Under the pieces are notes generated by a model, which was not told the DNA's origin, ran no database searches, and saw nothing but the letters and a program-made list of their open reading frames with translations. Made by a program: the position numbers and the translations under genes. This document shows positions 24,541 to 33,566 of a stretch of DNA of 64,000 nucleotides, piece after piece. Numbering within the stretch: the first letter of the stretch is position 1; every line of letters starts with the position of its first letter. Origin of the DNA: Pseudomonas vanderleydeniana (lineage in GTDB: Bacteria > Pseudomonadota > Gammaproteobacteria > Pseudomonadales > Pseudomonadaceae); the NCBI RefSeq assembly GCF_014268755.2, contig NZ_CP077093.1, positions 2,096,001 through 2,160,000 of the forward strand, in the 5' to 3' direction.

Positions 24541-26313
24541 TCAGATCCCTTGTTCGCTGAGCCACAGGTTCAGGGCCGCCAGTTGCCACAGCTTGGAGCC
24601 GCGCAACGGAGTGAGCTGACCCTGTGGGTCGGTCAGCAGGCGGTCGAGCATCGCCGGGTTGAACAGGCCGCGGTCCTGGCTCGGGTCGAGCAGCAGTTCG
24701 CGGACCCATTCCAGCGTGTCGCCCTGCAGGTGCTTGAGGCCGGGAACGGGGAAGTAGCCCTTCTTGCGGTCGATGACCTCGCTGGGGATCACCAGGCGGG
24801 CCGCTTCCTTGAGCACCTGCTTGCCGCCGTCCGGCAGCTTGAAGCGCGCCGGGATACGTGCCGACAGTTCCACCAGGCGGTAGTCGAGAAACGGTGTGCG
24901 CGCTTCCAGGCCCCAGGCCATGGTCATGTTGTCCACCCGCTTGACCGGGTCGTCCACCAGCATCACCGTGCTGTCCAGGCGCAGGGCCTTGTCCACCGCG
25001 GCGCTGGCACCGGGGCGGGCGAAATGCTCGCGAACGAAATCACCTGCCGCATCCTCGGCGACCAGCCAGGCCGGCTGTACCGTGGCGGCGTAGTCGTCGT
25101 AGCTGCGATCGAAGAACGCTTCGCGATAGGCCGCCCACGGATCGCTGGCTCCATCCACCTGCGGGTACCAGTGGTAGCCGGCGAACAGTTCGTCGGCGCC
25201 CTGGCCGCTCTGCACCACCTTGCAGTGCTTGGCGACCTCGCGCGACAGCAGGTAGAAGGCGATGCAGTCGTGGCTGACCATCGGCTCGCTCATGGCACGG
25301 AAGGCCGCGGGCAACTGCTCGATGATTTCCCGCTCGTCGATGCGCAACTGGTGGTGGCGGGTGCCGTAGTGGCGGGCGATCAGGTCCGAGTACTGGAACT
25401 CGTCGCCGCGCTCGCCACCGGCGTCCTGGAAGCCGATGGAAAAGGTCGACAGTTGTTCGACCCCGACCTCGCGCAGCAGCCCGACCAGCAGGCTCGAGTC
25501 CACGCCGCCGGAGAGCAATACGCCGACATCCACGGCCGCCCGTTGGCGGATGGCCACGGCTTCGCGGGTGCTGGCGAGCACCCGGTCGCGCCAATCCTCC
25601 AGGCCCAGGTCGTGTTCATCGGCCTGCGGGCCGTAGTTCAGCGACCACCAGGTCTGTTGTTCGCTGTGGCCATTGGCATCGATGCGCAGCCAGGTCGCCG
25701 GTGGCAGTTTCTCGACGCCGGCCAGCAGGGTACGAGGTGCCGGCACCACGGCGTGGAAGTTCAGGTAGTGGTTGAGGGCCACCGGGTCCAGCAGCGGGTT
25801 GATGTCGCCGCCCTTGAGCAACGCCGGCAGGCTCGAGGCGAAGCGCAGGCGCTTGGCGTCACGTGACAGGTACAGCGGCTTGACCCCGAGGCGGTCGCGG
25901 GCGATGAACAGGCGTTGCGCATCGCGCTCCCAGATCGCCAGGGCGAACATGCCGTTGAGCTTGGGCAGCAGGGCTTCGCGCCAGGCGTGGTAGCCCTTGA
26001 GCAGGACTTCGGTGTCGCCACCGGAGTAGAAGGTGTAGCCGAGCCGTTCCAGTTCCTGGCGCAGTTCGGGGAAGTTGTAGATGGCCCCGTTGAAGGCCAG
26101 TGACAGGCCCAGGTCGGGGTCGATCATCGGCTGCGCCGAGGCATCCGACAGGTCCATGATTTTCAGTCGACGATGACCGAGGGCAATCGGCCCCTGGCTA
26201 TGGAAACCCCAGGCATCGGGGCCGCGGGGTGCCATGTGGTGGGTGATCCGCTCGAGGGCGGCCAGGTCCGCGGGGTGTCGATCGAAACGCAGTTCTCCAG
26301 CTATTCCGCACAT
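24541..26313 (-). CDS. asnO: N-acetylglutaminylglutamine amidotransferase (asparagine synthase-like)
   Basis: 590 residues, first gene of the NAGGN operon. The N-terminal class-II glutaminase has the nucleophile Cys2 in MCGIAGELRF with RITHHMAPRGPDAWG. The C-terminal synthetase has the pyrophosphate loop VLLSGGVDSSLLVGLL and GQGADELFAGYHWY. Unlike true AsnB it belongs to the 'trio' amidotransferases (TIGR03104, from memory), which amidate the acetylated dipeptide. The operon reads away from the divergent NEL gene; its promoter should lie in 26314-26587. Confidence 0.92.
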   Translation of the reverse strand: MCGIAGELRFDRHPADLAALERITHHMAPRGPDAWGFHSQGPIALGHRRLKIMDLSDASAQPMIDPDLGLSLAFNGAIYNFPELRQELERLGYTFYSGGDTEVLLKGYHAWREALLPKLNGMFALAIWERDAQRLFIARDRLGVKPLYLSRDAKRLRFASSLPALLKGGDINPLLDPVALNHYLNFHAVVPAPRTLLAGVEKLPPATWLRIDANGHSEQQTWWSLNYGPQADEHDLGLEDWRDRVLASTREAVAIRQRAAVDVGVLLSGGVDSSLLVGLLREVGVEQLSTFSIGFQDAGGERGDEFQYSDLIARHYGTRHHQLRIDEREIIEQLPAAFRAMSEPMVSHDCIAFYLLSREVAKHCKVVQSGQGADELFAGYHWYPQVDGASDPWAAYREAFFDRSYDDYAATVQPAWLVAEDAAGDFVREHFARPGASAAVDKALRLDSTVMLVDDPVKRVDNMTMAWGLEARTPFLDYRLVELSARIPARFKLPDGGKQVLKEAARLVIPSEVIDRKKGYFPVPGLKHLQGDTLEWVRELLLDPSQDRGLFNPAMLDRLLTDPQGQLTPLRGSKLWQLAALNLWLSEQGI

Positions 26314-26395
26314 AAGTCCTTACCGGTTATCCGTTGGGGAGGGTGACCCTGAAACTGACTCGCTGCGGACGGGGGAGTTTTATATCAATCCGTTA

Positions 26396-26490
26396 TAAGC
26401 GGATGACCACGTAAGGTCACGGACGCAAAGTCCTGAATGAGGGCTCGGAATGGAAAGGGTGGCAGCGGGGTATGCGAAGGCGCTGAATTT
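26396..26490 (+). promoter_or_regulatory. Structured leader upstream of the NEL gene, possible Rsm target
   Basis: Consecutive small hairpins are visible: ATCCG/CGGAT (about 26388-26404), TGACC/GGTCA (26404-26419) and GGAC-GCAAA-GTCC (26421-26433). CACGGACG at 26419-26426 matches the CsrA/RsmA consensus CANGGANG, and further GGA triplets follow at 26446 and 26451. ACGCAAAG resembles a conserved block of GEMM c-di-GMP riboswitches, but the rest of that motif does not align convincingly. The transcript start is unknown. Confidence 0.35.
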
Positions 26491-26587
26491 CTGATCCAAC
26501 TGACTGAGATAAAACAAGTTTTTCCGCCTTTCGACAGCGTTGGGCTTGGTACCTTGACCGTCCATGGATGATTGAGGAGGCATTGAA

Positions 26588-29500
26588 ATGCCAGCCGTTA
26601 CCCTACCTGTGCCACCGGTGATGAATGAGCACAGTGAAAATGAAGAGGTGCTTCGCACCCGTGCCCCCGACTGGTTGTTGCGGGCAAGCCCGGAGGCGAT
26701 TGTGGAACTGCGCGAATACATGCGCAGAAGTCAGGTATTCAAGGACGAGCTGTCCGATGCACTCAAGGAGCTGAAACCAGTCAGGGCGTTCTGCGAGCCG
26801 TTGCTTGAGCAGGCGCTGCAGGAGCGATTCGGTGCGGGGCTGGACCTGCACAAGGACAGCCTGGCCGTGGCTGATCGTTGGCCCGACATACCGTCGCCTG
26901 TATCCCACCCCGTTCCCTATCCGATGACGTTCACCCAGCACGGTCTGCTGGATGCGGCGCTGCAGAACTTCGCGCCGGGCGAACAGCTGCCACCGGAGTC
27001 GCACATCCGCTTCTCCGGCTCCGCGAAGCCGGCGTTGACTCCACAGGTCTTTGTCGACCTGGTGCGCGAACTGGATCTGGGCCGACGTTACCAGCATCAT
27101 CTGTGCAAGCTCTTTCACCTGGTGCAGGAGCCCGGCGGGGAGCCGGACAGCGAAGGTGCCAGGATCGCGTTCGCCATGCAGCAGCAAGGCAAGGCAGACA
27201 TGCTGGTCGATGCCTGCATCGCCCGGATGAAAAGGGAGCTGGACGAGAATGTCCACGCCCGGGTATGCCGGTTGATCGAGTCGAACGTCAGCCTTGATGA
27301 AGACGGGGCGCGGATCGAGGTCAACGAGTTGCAAATGCTCGGTGTGACGCTGTCGGGGGTGCGCCTGTTCACCCTGCACGACGGGCCGTCGGGCGGGGAC
27401 CGTGGGTTGCTGGTTCATATCCCCAATGATCCGGTCAGCCGCTTCAGGTTCTATCCCTCGCTTGAGGTCTTTCGAAGCGAGTTGTGCGAGCGCCTCTGGC
27501 AGCCCTTCTACGAGGATTTTTTTTGTCGTCTGGTCGCTCAGTCCGAACTGCCGGTGTTTCTTTCGTCGTTGCGCCGTCGCCTGACCCGGGAGGGCGCGAA
27601 GCTTGGCGACAGACACGCCCACGCGCTGAATCGGCAGGCCGATCTGCAGTTGCGCCTGTTGCCGTCGCGCGAGGAGCTGTTTTCCCTGCTTCATCGCCAG
27701 CAATTGCTGCGCTTGCAGGAGGATGCCCGGACCGTTGCCGTACCGACCGAAGATGTCGACCAGGACGCCCGTAATGCCCGTTTCCAGGCCCGACTGGGGT
27801 TGGGCATGACCCTGCTGAACCTGGCGGCTTTCGCCAACCCCTGGTTGGGCCTGCTGATGATGGGAGTGGCAGTCGGGGAAATGCTGGCGGAGGTCTACGA
27901 GGGTTATCAGGACTGGCGTCGGGGCGATCATGACGAAGCCATTGCCCACCTGATGTCGGTGGCCGAGGATTTTGCGACGATGATTGCCCTGGGGGCTGCC
28001 GTGAAGGTGGGAGGGCAGTTGATCAAGGGAGTGTTTCCCCGGCAGTCGGCTTTCTTCGACGAGTTGGTGCCGGTGCGCTCGAGCGACGGAAACTATCGGC
28101 TCTGGCAGGCCAGCCTGGAGCCTTATGCCCATGACGAAGCCTTTGTCGCGGCACAGGAGCCGGATAGTCAGGGCTTCTACCCTGGTACGCTCGATGATGG
28201 ACATCGTTATCTGGATATCGCCGGCCGACCTTACCGGGCCTATCGGGATGAAGCCCTCGATGCCTGGCGCCTGCGTCACCCTGGTCGGTCGTCGGCCTAC
28301 GAACCGCTGCTGGAACACAATGGCGCGGGTGCCTGGCGCCTGGTCCATGAGTGGCCATTGAGCTGGCAGTCTCCGACCTATCTGTTGCGCCGCCTGGGGC
28401 CCGAGGCAGCCTGTCTGGAGGAGGTGGATCTTCAGCGGATCGTGTCGATCCACCGTCTCGATGCGCCGTTGCTGCGGCGCCTGCACATGAACAGGCAGGA
28501 AATCCCGGCGACCCTGCTCGATTCGCTCCGGCGTTTCCGGCTGGACCGGGAGCTCGACTGGCTGATCGAGCCCGGCCAGGCGCCGGTCGCGCGACGCCTG
28601 CTGGACCTGAAACTGCAAATTCTGCCGGACCTGCCGGGTTGGCCCAGGGGCCGTACGATCCAGTTGCTGGATGGTGCGGACAAGCCGACTCATGAATATG
28701 GGGCCGACCTGACCTCACAACCGACAGCCTTCAAGGTCGCGGCCACGGATATCGAGGCACACGGTCTGCAGGCTCTGATCGACGTGCTCGAACCGCCGCA
28801 CAGGCAAGCCATCCTGGGTGACGCAGTGAAGCCGGGCACTGAATTGCCTCGGCTTGAGCAGGCGTTGCAGCAGCATGTCCGTACGCATCGCCCGGCGTTG
28901 TTCGAGCGGGTCTACAGGCTGCGCTGGTTGTTGGATGACGGCTTGCCGGCGCAGGTGCGCCAAGGTTTTCCCCAGTTGCCGAGCAATGTACTGCGCGAGG
29001 TGGTCGCGCAATCCAGTGTCGATGTGAAGGACCGGTTACTGCTCGATTCGGGGCTGCCACTGCAACTGGTCGAAGACTTGACCGACGTTGCCCGGGAGGT
29101 GCGCATCAATCGGGCCCTGGAAGACGGCTTCCTGCAATCGGCCAGGAATCCCGATACCGCCCGGCTGCAGTTGCCCACGCTGGGGAGGATGCTGGGCTGG
29201 CCGACCGATCTGCGTATCGAGCTGCGCCAGGACAGCGTCAGCGGCCCACTGCTGGCCGAGCTGGGCGACCTCAAGCTGCCCAGGCGGAGGATTATGGTCA
29301 GGACCGAGGGCGGTTATCAGGCGTTCGATGCGGGCGGCAGGATGCTCGGCTCACGATCGACAGGGCACGACGCCTTGTGCGCGGCATTGCTTGAATCATT
29401 GAGTGTTGGCGAGCGCATGGCGATGGGAATCCGGCTGGGAGAGGAGGCCCAGTTGCACAAGATGTTGCTCAGCACGGCGCTGCCCCGTCCTCGTCGGGAG

Positions 29501-31432
29501 CTGGAGTCGACACTGGGTCTTGCGCCGAGGAAACCGAACTACGAACCGGCCTCGTGGCGCCGCATGGACCTGGCCGGCTGTACGCGTGCCAAGCGTGGTG
29601 GTGTCGAGGCGACACGCCGCGGATTGACTCGGCTGACCCGCTTGTACCCCGATCTGTGCGAGGCCGAAGCGCGCACCTTGCTGTTGCAACTGGGCGATGA
29701 TTCGGCACTGGTGCGTAACCGGATCCGCTCGCTGGAGTTGGAGCTGGAGTTGTTGCGCTCGATACTGAGCAGTTGGTACGGCCGGTCGTTCGAGCAACGA
29801 GGGCAGTCCATCTGGCTCGGGGGTATGCAGGAGGGCCGCATGCAGGCTTCGCAGATTCTCGAGCGCTGCTGGCGGCGGCAAACTCCCAGGACCTATGACA
29901 ATGATGGCGTGGTGATCGGTCATGGTCTGAGCCTGGAAGGCCTGCGGGTGGTCAGCCTGCCCGATCTGCCCAGCTCGATCGGTTTCGAGCATGTCACCGA
30001 ACTGTCGCTCAAGAGCATGGACCTGAGCGTCATTCCCGGCAACTTCCTGAGGCTCTTTCCCAAGCTGCGCAAGCTGGACCTGGCCAACAACCGGCTGCGT
30101 AGCCTGCCGGCGGCGATTGCGGAAATGGACGAGCTTCGCGAACTGCACCTGCAGGAGAATCGGATCGTACTCGATCGGGAGGCGGTGGCCCAGCTCTCCA
30201 CCTTGCACCAGTTGGAAGTGCTCAACCTCAACGGCAACTCGGATGTTCGCCTGCTGGATGTCGGGCGGATGCCGCATCTGCGCCGACTGTTCCTGCGTGG
30301 CACGGGTATCGACCATTTGCCGGAGGGGCTGTTGACCCGTACCAGTCTGTCCGCAGCGGACTTGCGTGGCAACCTGATCCAGCAACTGCCCGCCGCGCTC
30401 TACGACGCACCGTCGCCGATCACCCGGCGGATCGTCCTGCGCCACAACCCGCTGGCGCCTGCCAACCAGAGTCCGCTGGCGGCCTATCGTCTGCGTACCG
30501 GTATCACCTTCGGCATACCCGAGGCGGAGTTGGCGCTCGACGAGTACAGTTCACGTCGGCGCTGGCTGGCGGATATCGAGGGGGAAGGGCGTGCCCAGCT
30601 GCAGTCACTGTGGCAGGGGCTGTGGCACGAGCCGGGAAGCCAGGAGCTGTTCGATCTGCTGGGACGCCTGGGGGGGAGCGCGGACTACATGAAGACCCGC
30701 AGCGACCTGACACGGCGGGTCTGGGTGGTGCTCGCGGCAGCGGGCGAGAACGGTGCGCTGCGCCGGGAACTGTTCGACCTGGCTGCCAATCCGTTGACCT
30801 GTGTCGACAGTGCGGCACAAAGCTTCAGTCATCTGGAGGTCCGGGTCTTGCTGGCCAAGGCTCGTGCACTGGCGATAGAAGGCGATGAACCGGTCCAGTT
30901 GCTGAAGTTGGCGCGGGGCCTGTTCCGACTGGAGCAGATCGATGGGATCGCCCGCAACCATGTCCGGGCACTGGCCGAAAACCCCGAGGTGCCCTCGTCG
31001 AGAGCGGTCGACGAGATCGAAGTGAACCTGGCCTACCGGGTCGGCCTGGCGCGATTGATGTACCTGCCCGGGCAGCCGAGGGAAATGATGTTCAGGTCCA
31101 TTGCCCATGTCACCGAGGAGCAGATCCAGGCCGCGCATGTACGCATCCTGCAGGCCGAGCAGACGCCGAACCTGACCGCCTTCATCGCCGGGCGCGACTT
31201 CTGGATCGACTACCTGAAAAGGAAATACCCACGGGATTTCTCCCGGTTCAACCAGCCCTTCCACGACCAGGAAGAGCAATTGCTCAGGGAATCACCCACC
31301 ATGCACAGCGAGCGCTACTTCCGGCACCTGTCGAGCCTGATGGACAGCCACAGGGCCGAGGAACAGATGTTTCTCACCAGCCTGACCCGTCAGGAAATGT
31401 ACGAGCATCCCGCGCCGTTGCCCGGTACCTGA
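26588..31432 (+). CDS. NEL-type E3 ubiquitin ligase, LRR effector with DUF6543-like N-terminal region
   Basis: A 1614-residue protein. A long N-terminal region (about 1-1100), DUF6543/dermonecrotic-toxin-like from memory, includes a hydrophobic patch near residues 402-435 (GMTLLNLAAFANPWLGLLMM). Leucine-rich repeats (about 1130-1300) read LRKLDLANNRLRSLPAAI and LRELHLQENRI. The C-terminal NEL domain (about 1310-1600) carries the C-x-D active site in LTCVDSAAQSF with Cys1405 as acceptor of ubiquitin. NEL ligases of Shigella and Salmonella act inside host cells after type III export. No signal peptide, secretion genes or chaperone lie nearby. AGGAGG precedes the ATG. Its stop abuts the mnmC stop directly. 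Confidence 0.88.
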   Translation: MPAVTLPVPPVMNEHSENEEVLRTRAPDWLLRASPEAIVELREYMRRSQVFKDELSDALKELKPVRAFCEPLLEQALQERFGAGLDLHKDSLAVADRWPDIPSPVSHPVPYPMTFTQHGLLDAALQNFAPGEQLPPESHIRFSGSAKPALTPQVFVDLVRELDLGRRYQHHLCKLFHLVQEPGGEPDSEGARIAFAMQQQGKADMLVDACIARMKRELDENVHARVCRLIESNVSLDEDGARIEVNELQMLGVTLSGVRLFTLHDGPSGGDRGLLVHIPNDPVSRFRFYPSLEVFRSELCERLWQPFYEDFFCRLVAQSELPVFLSSLRRRLTREGAKLGDRHAHALNRQADLQLRLLPSREELFSLLHRQQLLRLQEDARTVAVPTEDVDQDARNARFQARLGLGMTLLNLAAFANPWLGLLMMGVAVGEMLAEVYEGYQDWRRGDHDEAIAHLMSVAEDFATMIALGAAVKVGGQLIKGVFPRQSAFFDELVPVRSSDGNYRLWQASLEPYAHDEAFVAAQEPDSQGFYPGTLDDGHRYLDIAGRPYRAYRDEALDAWRLRHPGRSSAYEPLLEHNGAGAWRLVHEWPLSWQSPTYLLRRLGPEAACLEEVDLQRIVSIHRLDAPLLRRLHMNRQEIPATLLDSLRRFRLDRELDWLIEPGQAPVARRLLDLKLQILPDLPGWPRGRTIQLLDGADKPTHEYGADLTSQPTAFKVAATDIEAHGLQALIDVLEPPHRQAILGDAVKPGTELPRLEQALQQHVRTHRPALFERVYRLRWLLDDGLPAQVRQGFPQLPSNVLREVVAQSSVDVKDRLLLDSGLPLQLVEDLTDVAREVRINRALEDGFLQSARNPDTARLQLPTLGRMLGWPTDLRIELRQDSVSGPLLAELGDLKLPRRRIMVRTEGGYQAFDAGGRMLGSRSTGHDALCAALLESLSVGERMAMGIRLGEEAQLHKMLLSTALPRPRRELESTLGLAPRKPNYEPASWRRMDLAGCTRAKRGGVEATRRGLTRLTRLYPDLCEAEARTLLLQLGDDSALVRNRIRSLELELELLRSILSSWYGRSFEQRGQSIWLGGMQEGRMQASQILERCWRRQTPRTYDNDGVVIGHGLSLEGLRVVSLPDLPSSIGFEHVTELSLKSMDLSVIPGNFLRLFPKLRKLDLANNRLRSLPAAIAEMDELRELHLQENRIVLDREAVAQLSTLHQLEVLNLNGNSDVRLLDVGRMPHLRRLFLRGTGIDHLPEGLLTRTSLSAADLRGNLIQQLPAALYDAPSPITRRIVLRHNPLAPANQSPLAAYRLRTGITFGIPEAELALDEYSSRRRWLADIEGEGRAQLQSLWQGLWHEPGSQELFDLLGRLGGSADYMKTRSDLTRRVWVVLAAAGENGALRRELFDLAANPLTCVDSAAQSFSHLEVRVLLAKARALAIEGDEPVQLLKLARGLFRLEQIDGIARNHVRALAENPEVPSSRAVDEIEVNLAYRVGLARLMYLPGQPREMMFRSIAHVTEEQIQAAHVRILQAEQTPNLTAFIAGRDFWIDYLKRKYPRDFSRFNQPFHDQEEQLLRESPTMHSERYFRHLSSLMDSHRAEEQMFLTSLTRQEMYEHPAPLPGT

Positions 31433-33427
31433 TCAGGAACCGGGGCGCGACTTGCCACGTGTCAGCTCGCGCCAGGCGAAGCGGCTCGGGTGGCAGGCCT
31501 CGGCGACGGCTCGCGGCAGAGGCAGGGGCTCATTGTCCAGCCAGGCGGCGAGCAGCTCACCTGACAGCGGCGCGGTGATCAGTCCCCGTGAGCCATGGCC
31601 GCTGTTGACATACAGGCCCTCCAGCCAGGGGCAGGCCTGCTGCGGTATCTGGCGGGCGTCCTTGGCCAGTACCGCATAGGTCTGGGCGAACGCTGCGGCG
31701 TCGGCCAGCGGGCCGATGATCGGCAGGTAGTCCGGGCTGGTGCAGCGATAGGCGGCGCGACCCTGCAGTCGTTCGGGATCCTGCGTTGCGACCTGCAGGC
31801 GCTCGGCCAGGTCGGGTGAGATTTCCTGCAGCAGTTCCAGATTGCCGAGGTGTTCCGTCGTGGTCGGGAGCAGGTCCTCGCTGTTGAAGGCGAAGCTGGC
31901 GCCCAGGGTATGTTCGCCGAGACGTGCCGGAGCGACATAGCCTTCGGCGCAGACCACGGTGTGCAGGGCGCTGCTGTCTGCAGTCTGTGCCAGGCGGGTG
32001 ATCTGTCCGCGAATGCGCTTGAGTGGCAGTTGTGCGGTCGCCGCAAAACGCTTCACTTCGGCTGCCGTGGCGAGGATCGCTACCGGGGCGCTGCCGAGCA
32101 GGGTACTGGCGTCCCAGGCCTGCCACTGGCCGTCGACCCGGCGCAGTTCGAGGGCCTCGCTGTGGGGGCGTACGTCGATGTTCGGGTGGCGGGCCTGCCA
32201 GGCGCACAGCGCTGGTGGATGCACCCACCCACCTTCGGGGAAGAACAGCCCACCCTGCTTGAGGGCGATACCGGCCAGGGCCTCCGCTTCCGGGCGCTCC
32301 AGCACGTGCAACAGGTCGGGGCTGAAGGCGGCGGCCAATTGCGCCTGGCGTGCGGCTTCCTTCTCGTCGAAGGCCAGTTGCAGGACACCACAACCGTCCC
32401 AGTCCAGGCCCCTGTGCAGGCGTTCGAGCAGGCGTCGGGTATGGCCGAATCCGCTGAGGATCAGTTGCGACAATGCCGTACCGTGGGCTGACAGCTTGAG
32501 GTACAGCACGCCCTGGGGATTGCCCGAGGCTTCCCGGGCGAGGGCTTCATGGCGCTCCAGCAGGGTCACCTGCCAGCCACGGGCGGCCAGGCTGGCGGCG
32601 CTGGCGCAACCGGCCAGGCCGCCACCGATCACCAGGACCCGACGTACCTCGACCCGCTGGCCGGGGTAGGCGAACCAGGGCCGTGCTGGCGCAGGCACCG
32701 GGACCTCCTCCGGCCAGCCGATGAATTCACCGCGCAGGATCTCCCACTTGTGGCCGATGCCCGGCGTGCGTTTCATCTTGAAGCCGGCGGCGTTCAGCGA
32801 GCGGCGGACCCAGCCGGTGCTGGTGAAGGTGCTGATGGTCGCGCTGGGGGCCGCCAGGCGGGCCAGTTCGGCGAACAGTTCCGGCGTCCACATCTCAGGG
32901 TTTTTCGCCGGCGCAAAACCGTCGAGGAACCAGGCGTCGACCCGGGCCTCCAGTTGTGGCAACTGTTCCAGTGCGTCGCCGACCAGCAGCGTCAGGCTGA
33001 CCCGACCGTTATCCAGCAGCAGGCGCTGGAAACCCGGGTGGATTGCCACGTACTGTTCGAGCAGGGCGCTGGCGAAGGGCGCCAGTTCCGGCCAGAGCGC
33101 CAGGGCACGCTGCAGGTCGGCGTGGCTCAGCGGGTATTTCTCCACGCTGACGAAATGCAGCCGTGCGTCCTTTGGCGCATGCTGTTCGAACAACTGCCAG
33201 GCGCAGAGGAAATTCAGCCCGGTGCCGAATCCGGTTTCACCGATCACCAGCCGGCCATTGGCTGGCAGAGCCTCGAAGCGCTCCTTCAGGCGGTTCTGTT
33301 CGATGAAAACATAGCGGGTTTCCTCCAGGCCCGAGCCATCGGAAAAGTACACGTCATCGAACACCCGGGAGCGGGGCAGTCCCTGGTCATCCCAGTCGAT
33401 CTGGGCGTGCGGTGGTACGCGGTTCAT
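31433..33427 (-). CDS. mnmC: Bifunctional tRNA mnm5s2U biosynthesis protein MnmC
   Basis: Finishes 5-methylaminomethyl-2-thiouridine at the wobble position of tRNAs. 664 residues. The N-terminal methyltransferase (MnmC2) has the SAM loop VIGETGFGTGLNFLCAW and WFLDGFAPAKNPEMW. The C-terminal FAD oxidoreductase (MnmC1) begins near residue 265 with VLVIGGGLAGCASAASLAAR and ends with YVNSGHGSRGLITAPLSGEL. The frame is open to 33568, but the ATG at 33427 gives the family-like start MNRVPPHAQIDWDD; two in-frame ATGs a few codons upstream are possible. Confidence 0.95.
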   Translation of the reverse strand: MNRVPPHAQIDWDDQGLPRSRVFDDVYFSDGSGLEETRYVFIEQNRLKERFEALPANGRLVIGETGFGTGLNFLCAWQLFEQHAPKDARLHFVSVEKYPLSHADLQRALALWPELAPFASALLEQYVAIHPGFQRLLLDNGRVSLTLLVGDALEQLPQLEARVDAWFLDGFAPAKNPEMWTPELFAELARLAAPSATISTFTSTGWVRRSLNAAGFKMKRTPGIGHKWEILRGEFIGWPEEVPVPAPARPWFAYPGQRVEVRRVLVIGGGLAGCASAASLAARGWQVTLLERHEALAREASGNPQGVLYLKLSAHGTALSQLILSGFGHTRRLLERLHRGLDWDGCGVLQLAFDEKEAARQAQLAAAFSPDLLHVLERPEAEALAGIALKQGGLFFPEGGWVHPPALCAWQARHPNIDVRPHSEALELRRVDGQWQAWDASTLLGSAPVAILATAAEVKRFAATAQLPLKRIRGQITRLAQTADSSALHTVVCAEGYVAPARLGEHTLGASFAFNSEDLLPTTTEHLGNLELLQEISPDLAERLQVATQDPERLQGRAAYRCTSPDYLPIIGPLADAAAFAQTYAVLAKDARQIPQQACPWLEGLYVNSGHGSRGLITAPLSGELLAAWLDNEPLPLPRAVAEACHPSRFAWRELTRGKSRPGS

Positions 33428-33566
33428 GGAGCAACTCATCGGCAAACAGTCGGCCATTCTAGCCGATTGCCCGGTGTCGGATTGATCCATGACAAATGTC
33501 GGGGACTTCATCGCCCACGGCGTGGTCCGATCCGTTAACCTTGGGTCATTCTGGAAGGAGCCATCC

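Noticed and set aside
26396..26490. c-di-GMP-I (GEMM) riboswitch
   Set aside because: Only ACGCAAAG and a later AGCGGGG recall the motif. The conserved 5' block and the P2/P3 arrangement do not align by eye, so it is not called as a riboswitch.
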